64,000 nt of DNA from Mesostigma viride (Eukaryota > Streptophyta > Mesostigmatophyceae > Mesostigmatales > Mesostigmataceae): assembly GCA_009746045.1 (NCBI GenBank), contig RPFO01000253.1, forward strand, positions 1,624,888-1,688,887, written 5' to 3'. Shown one piece after another: positions 20,777 to 32,561 of the stretch. Each line of letters opens with the position of its first letter. Positions within the stretch are counted from its first letter, which is position 1. The notes beneath the pieces were generated by a model that saw only the letters and a program-made list of their open reading frames with translations, was not told where the DNA came from and did not search any database. A program made the position numbers and the translations under genes.

Positions 20777-21612
20777 AATCACCCCCGCCCTGGCTTTCCC
20801 TTGAAGCCGCACTCCACCTTGCTCGTTGTCACAAGTGACCGCCCTGCCGCAAAACGGGAGCCCCCCCACATCGGGAGGCGTGTGCCCGGCGGCTGTGGAT
20901 GCATGGCCAGGCCCAAAAAGGCCCAGCGCATTTGCACTGCGATTGCGCACGGCCAGCCTATCATGACCCCTCTCGGGGCCCCGAGTCGGTACCGCTATGG
21001 CCGTCTCCCCATAGACCCGGGGTGCTTCGAGAAAAAACGTGGACCTAGCCCAGGCCCCGCCAGCCCGGATGCCCGAGGCCACAGCCCCAGGCACCTGGCT
21101 GAACGAGAGTCCGTTCAGCCAAGACCGCATTCCCCCCCGAGGTTTCTATGCGTGGGGAAAAAATTTCTAGCTTAGACGCTTTTCCCATCGCCGTCCCCAG
21201 CCCCAACCACCCCCCCTCGGCGGAAGGCAATTGCAAAGTTTGCTGGCCAGCAGCAATTTCCGAAGAAAAAGCCGCAGGCCGCGGACCGAGACACGGGTCG
21301 CCAGTGCCAGCCATCCGGCTCCAACCCGGGGTGCAAGCATCCCCAGGTACGGAGCACCAGCTCGCGCACTGGGCCGACCAAGCGACAGTTGAGCACCTGT
21401 CACGGCATCCGGCCCACCAAAGACCCCAAGCTGGGGAAAAGGTGCGGACCGGAGGTAATCTTTTTCTTTTCTTTTAGTTAACCGGGCGAGGAACTACGCC
21501 TGGCCGGTTAACAACTGGAAGTCTCACCACTGGCCAAGTGGCCAGTGCAACCAGTGCTTTTGGGATTTTGCTCCGCAGCACCCATAGCTGCGGCTGCCGC
21601 CGCAACGACAAC
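20777..21612. other. Unique 835-bp middle segment between A2 and B2
   Basis: GC-rich; an ORF of 134 codons (20771-21175) starts inside repeat A and has no recognisable domain. I see no gene here. Confidence 0.4.
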
Positions 21613-22033
21613 GAGCAAAGAAAGAGGCCGACAAAACCAGCCAGAGCGGCTTTTAGTCGCAAAACCTCCCTTATCCCTAGCTAACTGACGTCATTAAACC
21701 CTTATGTTTAGTGGATGCTAGTAAGACGCTAACCGTACAGACCGGGGGTAGAATATCCCGAATCTGCACGGCTAGTATTAAATAATGCGTAGGTTGTTCT
21801 TTTCAGGGGCACTGCACCTCACGCCCCGTTCCGCCCGGGTATAATCAACCCAAGCGCGGAACGCACATTTTATTTAATTCATTTTTCAACCATGCACTAT
21901 ATTGCATCTACTAATCACAAAAGCTCTAGCCAAACAGCTACGAGTAAACACTGCGACCTATAAGCCGCTCATCCAGCGGCCTCTTGTTCCCGCATTCACG
22001 TATAGAAGAAACTCCGTTCAAAGAACCCCGATT
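21613..22033. repeat. Direct repeat B, copy 2 (421 bp)
   Basis: Second copy of repeat B. It is followed by ACCAGCATCC, which resembles an internal stretch of A (ACCAGCATCT). Confidence 0.9.
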
Positions 22034-22607
22034 ACCAGCATCCGCTCTTATGGGTGCGTGAGGTCTCGGGAATGTGGTGGGGACGAATTCCGGAATTATG
22101 CAATATTTCGATTCAGACCGAGACTTAAGGGGCCAGTTTAACAGACGGACCTGGGCCGGGCAGGACCAAATATTTTGGCCGGCCCAGTTGCGCTTGCGCT
22201 TTATCGGCCGCTGGGGTGTGTGATGAGAGCCTGCTCATCAACTAAAACCTGAAATATGGAAAGTTACTCCCCCAGGTGACAACGTTGACAGTAATCGAGA
22301 TATGGTGGCATCGGGTGACGTCCTACAAGTTGTCGTCACGTTAGGGCGGCACTGGCCTTTGAGGGAGGTCCGTGATCGTTAAACGAGGCGTCTTCTTCCT
22401 TGTCTTTGCGTGCACATTCAACACCCTCTTTTACTGGCCGAGGGTGGAAGGCTGGGGGGGGCCCTGCAAAGGGTTATCGTGCATGAGGCTCGCTACAGCC
22501 GCCGGCGATTGTAATGGTCGTGACCGTTGCGGCAGGGCAGCCTCGAGAGCCACTGAGCGAAAGTGGTTGGCGGAGCTTTGGAGATAAAGCACCAGGAAAG
22601 GGGGGTT

Positions 22608-22731
22608 GGGTAACGAGAACTACAATCAATCATGAAATGGGTGCAGCGTGGCAGGCTCACTCATGGGTTCTGTAATTGCCCACTTATTGTTTTAATCAAA
22701 TGTTGGTGGATTGGTAATAGTGGGAATAGAA
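22608..22731. repeat. Direct repeat D, copy 1 (124 bp); partner at 23022-23145
   Basis: Begins GGGTAACGAGAACTACAATC and ends GTGGGAATAGAA in both copies. The pair flanks C copy 2. Confidence 0.9.
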
Positions 22732-22986
22732 TCGGTGTTCTCTGAACGTAGTTTCTTTATAACAGATGAGAATGAACGCCGCTATGTGAGTGGTACTACG
22801 GGACGGTGGGCCTTGGGCTGGACCGGTTCCATGAGTTAGAATTAGTTGGCCAGTTTTGTATGGCCATTTCTAGTTCGTTAAGTTAAGTAGCAATTAAGTT
22901 ATTGTTGCTGACGGCTCATGAGGCGAGCCCGGGTTACGCCGCCCTAAAGTGCCATTTGCACAATGTTCTAGGTCTCTTTTTCTTGT
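22732..22986. repeat. Direct repeat C, copy 2, inside a duplicated D segment
   Basis: Same 255 bp as copy 1. It is sandwiched, with 35 extra bp, between two 124-bp direct repeats D (22608-22731 and 23022-23145). Confidence 0.9.
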
Positions 22987-23307
22987 CCCGCCCCCCCTCC
23001 CTCTTCTTGTGTTTGTTTCTAGGGTAACGAGAACTACAATCAATCATGAAATGGGTGCAGCGTGGCAGGCTCACTCATGGGTTCTGTAATTGCCCACTTA
23101 TTGTTTTAATCAAATGTTGGTGGATTGGTAATAGTGGGAATAGAAAGGCCCCTGCACAGTCGATGGGAGCATCATGTTCGCGTCAACCATCTTAATCAAT
23201 GCCAGTGCGATATATCCACACAGAACCTCACGAGTACCACGGCTATGTGATGCCGCTCACCTGCACCGCATGTTTATCATGAAAGCAGACTAAGGCCATG
23301 CCACTTG

Positions 23308-26300
23308 TCATTCACGAGATCTCGTCCCAGGGGACTCGTCACCCTGGTACATAAGCAGCGCGTCGATGGTGCCCTCGCGACGGCACACCGCGCCGAAATC
23401 CACCACCATGGCCTCGAAACGGCCCCGTGGGAGGGACGGCCGGCGCAGCACACACTGGCAGAAGCGGCCTTTGTCGACGTCCGTTAGAGTACCTGCCGTG
23501 TCGTCAGCCATGGCGAAGAGATCGAAAGAAGCAGGCACAAATGGATAGATAGCGACAACAAAAAGTTGGCGGTGGTGAATGAATGGTTGTCAGGAGGAAA
23601 ACTACTAGTGCCGTTGGCAAGAAAATGAAGCGGACCAAACGTGGTGGTGAGGCCAAAATGCGGCACAAACCATACACCTTGAGGTTACCTCGCACAAGCA
23701 CCAGACTCGGTATGGAAAGCCTGCCATCCTGAGCCTACAAACACAAAAGCTCATCATCATAACCTTGCAAGCCTAGGAGCCTCCCCTCGTGTTCCTACAA
23801 GCCTACCATCCAGGACACCCGGGAAGTCTGGTGCTGAGAGCGCCTCCACAAGCCAGGCCTGCAGCACATCGAGCCGCCCCGCGCCCGCGCCCGCCCACGC
23901 GACCAGCGCGAAGAGCACACCCCCGACGTTGCGGACAAGGGCCTGCGGGGCCGAGTCGGCAGCGGCACGGAGCAGGGACTCTACCAGCGGCTTGCCGTAT
24001 TGCTGGAGGGCGCTGTCCACCGCGCCGCCATGGCTGGGGGGCGGGGACAAGGGACGCGGGGGCAAAAGGGAGCATGGCATACGTCACGAATGGGCAATGC
24101 CACCAGTGGGTAAAAGGGAGATTCAGATAAAAGGAAGTGCCAGCGTAAAGGCAGCGCCAGGGTAAAGGGGCAGCAGGGTAAAGGGAGCTCACTAGGGCAC
24201 ACCAAGTGAGCTATGGGATCCGCGGCAGCAGGAGTGTGGGAGAAAAAGCGGGAGCTTAATGCAGGGGATGCAGCAGGTACCTGAATGGTGGCAACTTCAA
24301 AGGTGCTTAGTATTAGTTAGAACGCCGAGCAAACCAGACGCAACGGAAAGAGAAGGGGGGAACTGTAGGGGTAGAAGTAAACACAGTGCCATCGAAACGT
24401 TTCCTGGTTTACAACTCTGTAATAGTGGCGGCTGTGGTAGAAGGTGCACTGTGGTTGTGTGTACAGGGTGCAAAAGCAAGGGTGGTTAAAAGCCAGGAGC
24501 GGAGCAAGGAAACTTATAACAGAAGCCCCGGTGCTGACAAAATGGAGAACGGCAATAGCCTATTCCTATGAAGGCAGAGCGAGAAACGGGCAGACAGTGC
24601 AACAGACAGAGGCGAAGAGAGGCAGTTCTATGGGTGGCACAGTTCCATGACAAAACGGAAGACACTGGGGGGCGGCCAGAGGGGCGTTGTGTGCGGCTGC
24701 TCAGCTCACATGCCAGTATATGTGTGCCAGCATATGTCCCCGTTCACGCGCCAGTACCTGCTACTGATAGAGCGCGTGCACTACCTGCCACTGATAGAGC
24801 GCGTGCCCTACCTGCTACTGATAGAGCGCGTGCCCTACCTGCTACTGATAGAGCGCGTGCCCTACCTGCTACTGATAGAGCGCGTGCCCTACCTGCTACT
24901 GATAGAGCGCGTGCCCTACCTGCTACTGATAGAGCGTGTGCCCTACCTGCTACTGATAGAGCGCGTGCCCTACCTGCCACTGATAGAGCGCGTGCCCTAC
25001 CTGCCACTGATAGAGCGCGTGCCCTACCTGCCACTGATAGAGCGCGTGCCCTGGACTGGGAACTTGCCGCCGCTGATAGCCAGGTGTGCAACTACTCACA
25101 TGCGCGCCAATAGTACTCAAGAGTCGCATGCCAGTACATGGTAGTCAACAAATGATGACTCACGCAAAACTCAGCAAGCCAGCGGATGGGAAAACTGGCT
25201 ACTACCAGCCAGTACATTTGCGACATCCCCCGCGAGCCGATACATGTGCCAGTATACGGTATATACCTGCATGTATAATTGGCAGTATATGTGCCTGTAC
25301 ATTTGCCAGCACCTACGCTAGCAGCTCGCGTGTGCCATCGCTGGGGCCTATGTGCGCATATGTGTGCCAGCATCACTGCCCGACGGTGTTCCCAATCGAG
25401 TGCCTGTGTTCTGAGCGTGTATGCCAGCTTCTGTATGTGGCTACTCACGCATGCCACTGCTGCGTGCAGCGCAGCTGCTTGTCCGGCGGCGCCAGCAGGT
25501 AGGCGAGGAAGACGAGTGCCGCTCGCACGGGGTCTCGCTCCTTGAGCCGCACGCACGCGGACGCCAGCACAAGAATGACCGGGAACGAGGGCAGCGAGAG
25601 GATGGAGGCAGGCCGGAAGAGCAGGTAGCGGTGGGCCATGTCGAACAGGGCGCGCAGCAGCTCGTCGTGACGCGCCAGGTCCACGCCCTGAAAGAGGGGG
25701 TGGTTAGCAGTGGGGGGGTCTACGTGGTAGGTGTGATGAGAGTTGTGGTGGGGGGGGTGTTAAGTGTGGATGTTTGTGCTTGTGTTTGTGTTTGTGTTTG
25801 CATTTGTGTTTGTGTTTCAACCACACATGCACACATGTGCACATCCATGCACACGCGCAAAGACACACACGTTTGTAGCCGCACAATCATACAGACAAGA
25901 CCATTATCATAACAACACTATCATACAGACAAGACCATTATCATAACAACACTATCATACAGACAAGACCATTATCATAACAAAACTATCATACAGACAA
26001 GACCATTATCATAACAACACTATCATACAGACAAGACCATTATCATAACAACACTATCATACAGACAAGACCATTATCATAACAACACTATCATACAGAC
26101 AAGACCATTATCATAACAACACTATCATACAGACAAGACCATTATCATAACAACACTATCATACAGACAAGACCATTATCATAACAAAACTATCATACAG
26201 ACAAGACCATTATCATAGAGGCGAGACGCAAGACCCCACACACCTGCAGGTAGGAGAACACCACCCCGCAAACTTGCTGAGCGACGCTATCAAAGAGGGA

Positions 26301-29300
26301 CCCTGGCAGGCGCGGGTGCGGCCACACCTCCCCCCCCGCGGCACTGTCCCCCGTCCGCTGCGATTGCTGCGCCCCGCCCCCCCCCTCTTCTTCGATCGCG
26401 GGCGCGAAAATCTCCACCATTGTCCCGATTGCGCCCAGGCAGGGTGCGTGCTGGCCGTCAGCCACCAGCGCGACCAGTGCTTGCAGCATGGGCGGCGCCA
26501 GCGGCACCGCAAAGCCCTTGCAGCTGAGGACGACGTTGGTGTAGGCGCCGCACAGGTGGGCGATGACGTCCGGCTGGGGGGGGGAATCAGAGCAGAAGCG
26601 CGTAACAAAAAGAATAAGGCAAAAGGGCAAACGGGCCTACGGGCATAAAGGCATAAGGCCACCTACCTTTTTGACACGCTCAGTTGACAGTCCATTTGAC
26701 AGTCCATTTGACAGTCCATTTGACAGTCCATTTGACAGTCCGCCACGCAGGTATCCCCGCCCACTACATAACCCTGTTTGCATCCATTCAGCCCATTCAG
26801 CCATTCAGCCCATTCAGCCCATTCAGCCCATTCAGCCCATTCAGTCCATTTAGCCCATTCAGCCCATTCACCCCATTCAGCCCATTCAGCCCATTCAGCC
26901 CATTCAGCCCATTCAGCCCATTCAGCCCATTCAGCCCATTCAGCCCACAAACCACAGTCACATGCCTGCCCTCGCTCACCTGCGACCGCCACGCGGGCGT
27001 CCCCGCCACCTGCTCCAACAGCGGCCACGCCGCCTGCATGACAGCCATGGCCGGGTGCTCTGCTGCTGCCCGCACCGTGTTGAACTCAAGGAAGCGTAGC
27101 ACCGCGCCGAACTGGGCCAGCTCTTCGGCGAGCGCAGCCGCCTGTGCAGGGGAGACCGAGCCTGAGGGGGGCACGGCTGCGCAGTGGGCACAGAGGGCAC
27201 ATTGGGCAAGTGGGCAAGTGGGCAAGTGGGCAAGTGGGCAAGTGGGCAAGTGGGCAAGTGGGCAAGTGGGCAAGTGGGCAAGTGGGCAAGTGGGCAAGTG
27301 GGCAAGTGGGCAAGTGGGCAAGTGGGCAAGTGGGCAAGTGGGCAAGTGGGCAAGTGGGCGAGTGGGCAAGTGGGCAAGTGGGCAAGTGGGCAAGTGGGCA
27401 AGTGGGCGAGTGGGCAAGTGGGCAAGTGGGCAAGTGGGCAAGTGGGCAAGTGGGCAAGTGGGCAAGTGGGCGAGTGGGCGAGTGGGCAAGTGGGCAAGTG
27501 GGCAAGTGGGCAAGTGGGCAAGTGGGCAAGTGGGCAAGTGGGCAAGTGGGCAAGTGGGCAAGTGGGCAAGTGGGCAAGTGGGCAAGTGGGCAAGTGGGCA
27601 AGTGGGCAAGTGGGCAAGTGGGCAAGTGGGCAAGTGGGCAAGTGGGCGAGTGGGCAAGTGGGCAAGTGGGCGAGTGGGCAAGTGGGCAAGTGGGCAAGTG
27701 GGCAAGTGGGCAAGTGGGCAAGTGGGCAAGTGGGCAAGTGGGCAAGTGGGCAAGTGGGCAAGTGGGCAAGTGGGCAAGTGGGCAAGTGGGCAAGTGGGCA
27801 AGTGGGCAAGTGGGCAAGTGGGCAAGTGGGCAAGTGGGCGAGTGGGCGAGTGGGCAAGTGGGCAAGTGGGCAAGTGGGCAAGTGGGCAAGTGGGCAAGTG
27901 GGCAAGTGGGCAAGTGGGCAAGTGGGCAAGTGGGCAAGTGGGCAAGTGGGCAAGTGGGCAAGTGGGCAAGTGGGCAAGTGGGCGAGTGGGCAAGTGGGCA
28001 AGTGGGCAAGTGGGCAAGTGGGCAAGTGGGCAAGTGGGCAAGTGGGCAAGTGGGCAAGTGGGCAAGTGGGCAAGTGGGCAAGTGGGCAAGTGGGCAAGTG
28101 GGCAAGTGGGCGAGTGGGCAAGTGGGCAAGTGGGCAAGTGGGCAAGTGGGCGAGTGGGCAAGTGGGCAAGTGGGCAAGTGGGCGAGTGGGCAAGTGGGCA
28201 AGTGGGCGAGTGGGCAAGTGGGCAAGTGGGCAAGTGGGCAAGTGGGCAAGTGGGCAAGTGGGCAAGTGGGCAAGTGGGCAAGTGGGCAAGTGGGCAAGTG
28301 GGCAAGTGGGCAAGTGGGCAAGTGGGCAAGTGGGCGAGTGGGCAAGTGGGCGAGTGGGCGAGTGGGCAAGTGGGCAAGTGGGCAAGTGGGCGAGTGGGCA
28401 AGTGGGCGAGTGGGCGAGTGGGCAAGTGGGCGAGTGGGCAAGTGGGCAAGTGGGCAAGTGGGCAAGTGGGCAAGTGGGCAAGTGGGCAAGTGGGCAAGTG
28501 GGCAAGTGGGCAAGTGGGCAAGTGGGCAAGTGGGCAAGTGGGCAAGTGGGCAAGTGGGCAAGTGGGCAAGTGGGCAAGTGGGCAAGTGGGCAAGTGGGCG
28601 AGTGGGCAAGTGGGCAAGTGGGCAAGTGGGCAAGTGGGCGAGTGGGCAAGTGGGCAAGTGGGCAAGTGGGCGAGTGGGCAAGTGGGCAAGTGGGCAAGTG
28701 GGCAAGTGGGCAAGTGGGCAAGTGGGCAAGTGGGCAAGTGGGCAAGTGGGCAAGTGGGCAAGTGGGCAAGTGGGCAAGTGGGCAAGTGGGCAAGTGGGCA
28801 AGTGGGCAAGTGGGCAAGTGGGCAAGTGGGCAAGTGGGCGAGTGGGCAAGTGGGCAAGTGGGCGAGTGGGCAAGTGGGCAAGTGGGCAAGTGGGCAAGTG
28901 GGCAAGTGGGCAAGTGGGCAAGTGGGCGAGTGGGCAAGTGGGCAAGTGGGCAAGTGGGCAAGTGGGCAAGTGGGCAAGTGGGCAAGTGGGCAAGTGGGCA
29001 AGTGGGCAAGTGGGCAAGTGGGCAAGTGGGCAAGTGGGCAAGTGGGCAAGTGGGCAAGTGGGCGAGTGGGCAAGTGGGCGAGTGGGCGAGTGGGCGAGTG
29101 GGCAAGTGGGCAAGTGGGCAAGTGGGCAAGTGGGCAAGTGGGCAAGTGGGCAAGTGGGCAAGTGGGCAAGTGGGCAAGTGGGCAAGTGGGCAAGTGGGCA
29201 AGTGGGCAAGTGGGCAAGTGGGCAAGTGGGCAAGTGGGCAAGTGGGCAAGTGGGCAAGTGGGCAAGTGGGCGAGTGGGCAAGTGGGCAAGTGGGCAAGTG

Positions 29301-32300
29301 GGCGAGTGGGCAAGTGGGCAAGTGGGCAAGTGGGCGAGTGGGCAAGTGGGCAAGTGGGCAAGTGGGCAAGTGGGCAAGTGGGCAAGTGGGCAAGTGGGCA
29401 AGTGGGCAAGTGGGCAAGTGGGCAAGTGGGCAAGTGGGCAAGTGGGCAAGTGGGCAAGTGGGCGAGTGGGCAAGTGGGCGAGTGGGCGAGTGGGCAAGTG
29501 GGCAAGTGGGCGAGTGGGCAAGTGGGCAAGTGGGCAAGTGGGCAAGTGGGCAAGTGGGCGAGTGGGCAAGTGGGCGAGTGGGCGAGTGGGCAAGTGGGCA
29601 AGTGGGCAAGTGGGCGAGTGGGCAACTGGGCACTAGGGGTGAACACGCACATGGATCAATGCCTACATCGATGATTGGGCCAAGGGGCCAAGGGCCAAGG
29701 GGCCAAGGGCCAAGGGGCCAAGGGGCCAAGGGGCCAAGGGGCCAAGGGGCCAAGGGGCCAAGGGGCAAAGGGGCCAAGGGGCCAAGGGGCCAAGGGGCCA
29801 AGGGGCCAAGGGGCCAAGGGGCCAAGGGGCCAAGGGGCCAAGGGGCCAAGGGGCCAAGGGGCCAAGGGGCCCAGGGGCCAAGGGGCCAAGGGGCCAAGGG
29901 GCCAAAGGGGCATGGACGCGCAGTTGTTCAAGCCGCTATCTTATACTTTTCATGCGCCCATTTCTCACCGGCACACATCCTTGCACATATGTATGCCAGT
30001 GAGACTTTGGCGCACAAAAAGTGTAAGCTAGCAGCTTGTACAACTCGCACACGCGCTGGAATGGGAGTACAGGATCACTGACCGATGCAGAACTGCCAGT
30101 GTGGTGTTCAGATGCTTCCCATAACCAACGTACCCAACGCTTTATTCAACGCTGCATCCTATGGTCTTAGTAATGTACGAAATGCTGATCCGACCATTAC
30201 CAACGCACCCAACGCTTTATTGAACGCTGCATCCTATGCTCTTAGTAATGTACCAAACGCTGATCCAACCATCACCAACGTACCCAAAGCTGCCATGTCC
30301 CATGCAATCCCGCAGACTGTTCTTCCCCCCCCCTGGCCACCCACCTGCCAGCTGAGCGATGCGTGCAGTGAACGGCGACGCGAGCCGCTGCGCCATCGCC
30401 ACCGCCTGGTTGGCCGGCAACGATGCAACTACCCGTGCGAGCCCCTCCACCAACGCCACTTTGTCGTCCAACGGCATGGCCCCGCTGCTGCTGGCACTTG
30501 AACCGTGAGCGCGCCCCTGGCCATGTGATTGTTGCTGCTGCTGATGGTGTTGGTGTTGGGTGGCAAGCTGCTCGTGGAGGCTCGAGATGAGACGGGAGAG
30601 CAGCGCCTCGTCCCTCAGGTGCGCACAGCAACGGGCGCAGAGGGAGCGGAACGCGCTGGCCGCTTGGGACCACGCGTCAGGGACCTGGTGTGGGGGGGGG
30701 GCAGGGAGGGGGACGGTAAGGCTGGACGGGGTTGAGGGTGGGGTGCTCCTAAGGCATCAACAACACATCCTACAGTACTGAAGCGTATGCTGTGCAGTTT
30801 GGCATGGGAATGTACAGGGTGAGGTGGTCACGGGCCTAAGGAATCGGAGGCATGAAGGCATGGAAATGTGTGTGAGATGCCAGTGTCACATATTGCGTAC
30901 ATGCAGGACTGACACACAGGTATGTTCTAGTAACATGCGTGTGCACAGGCACATGATGCTGTCAACAAGGGATGGGAATAGAATGCCAGCATCATAAAAG
31001 GCACGCCGGTAGCACCGCACTTGCTCATGCGCTGGTAGCACTTGCCCTGCGACGACAAACACGCGTGCCCTGCAACAAGAGCTGCCTTTGGTCTCTTCGC
31101 CCCACCCACTTCAGCACAAGGATGTTTTGTGAAGGTGCCAAGTACCATCGCCTTCCAATGAATATGGCGTCATCCTACTTACGCGTAGCCCGTTCTTTGT
31201 ATGGCAACAACGGGCATCAACGTGGCAACGCGAGGGCATCATGGCAACATCGGGCATCAACGTGGCAACTCGAGGGCATCATGGCAACATCGGGCATCAA
31301 CGTGGCAACGCGAGGGCATCATGGCAACATCGGGCATCAACATGGCAACTCGAGGGCATCACGGCAACAACGGGCATCAACATGGCAACGCGAGGGCATC
31401 ATGGCAACAACGGGCATCAACATGGCAACGCGAGGGCATCATGGCAACAACGGGCATCAACATGGCAACTCGAGGGCATCATGGCAACAACGGGCATCAA
31501 CATGGCAACTCGAGGGCATCATGGCAACAACGGGCATCAACATGGCAACTCGAGGGCATCATGGCAACAACGGGCATCAACATGGCAACTCGAGGGCATC
31601 ATGGCAACAACGGGCATCAACAGGGCAAGCGGTTACGACTACTGTGTCTAACAAGTACGGTGAGGAAGCATTCGGCGAGAAACAAGATTCATACAGAAAC
31701 TTGCGCCCCGCACCTGCATCGCGTTCAGCAGGTACGCCAGCACGCCCTCCACGAACGCGCCGGAGCAGTTACCGAACCACGACGCATAGGCCCCGATCAG
31801 CCTGCTGGCAGACGCCACCAGGACACCTGGCGATGAGAAGGATGGCACGCCTGGCACCACCCCAGGGCTGCCCATGCCCCCTACCCCCGCGTGGGCATCG
31901 CCCATGCGGCCCCCACCGATGCCTGCCTGAGCGATGCGCTGGAAGAGGCCCGACAGCAGCTTGTTGGACTCCTCACAGTCGGCAGCGATGGCAGGGTCGA
32001 CGCCCTCCGACACGCGCTCAGGGAGCACGCGCGACTTGACTGGATGTGTGTGGTGGCATGTGGTAGTACGAAAAATATGTTGGTGTAAGGGGATGCGCTC
32101 GGGCAGCACGCGCGACTTGAGTGGTGGAGGTGCACGGTATACGATAGCAAGTGAGCCGCCCGGAAGAAAAATGGCATTAGATCCATATTATCAGGCGGAG
32201 CCAATTTTCGGAAGAACCGTTAGGTTTGCCAAAATTGGCGAAGCTTATAAGGCCGTACACGTGAGAAAATACATAGGAATAGGGGATAAAATCCGTCCAT

Positions 32301-32527
32301 CCATCCATCCATCCATCCATCCACCCACCCACCCATCCGCCCGCCCGCCCGCCCGCCCGCCCGCCGCCCGCCCGCCCGCCCGCCCGCCCGCCGCCCGCCC
32401 GCCCGCCCGCCCGCCCGCCCGCCGCCCGCCCGCCCGCCCGCCCGCCTGCCCGCCGCCCGCCCGCCCGCCCGCCCGCCCGCCCGCCCGCCCGCCCGCCCAC
32501 ACACACACACACACACACACACATACA

Positions 32528-32561
<34 letters not shown>

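Noticed and set aside
19387..22986. LTR retrotransposon bounded by the C repeats
   Set aside because: No TG/CA ends, no primer-binding site or polypurine tract seen, no reverse transcriptase or integrase reading frame between them.
25877..26215. CRISPR-like array
   Set aside because: The whole 34-bp unit repeats with no unique spacers; eukaryotic intronic minisatellite. The same holds for the 27-, 37- and 40-bp arrays.
26684..30081. Six overlapping ORFs of 830-996 codons over 27-30 kb
   Set aside because: Read-through of CAAGTGGG and GGCCAAGG octamers on both strands; only 26980-27161 (minus) is a real exon there.
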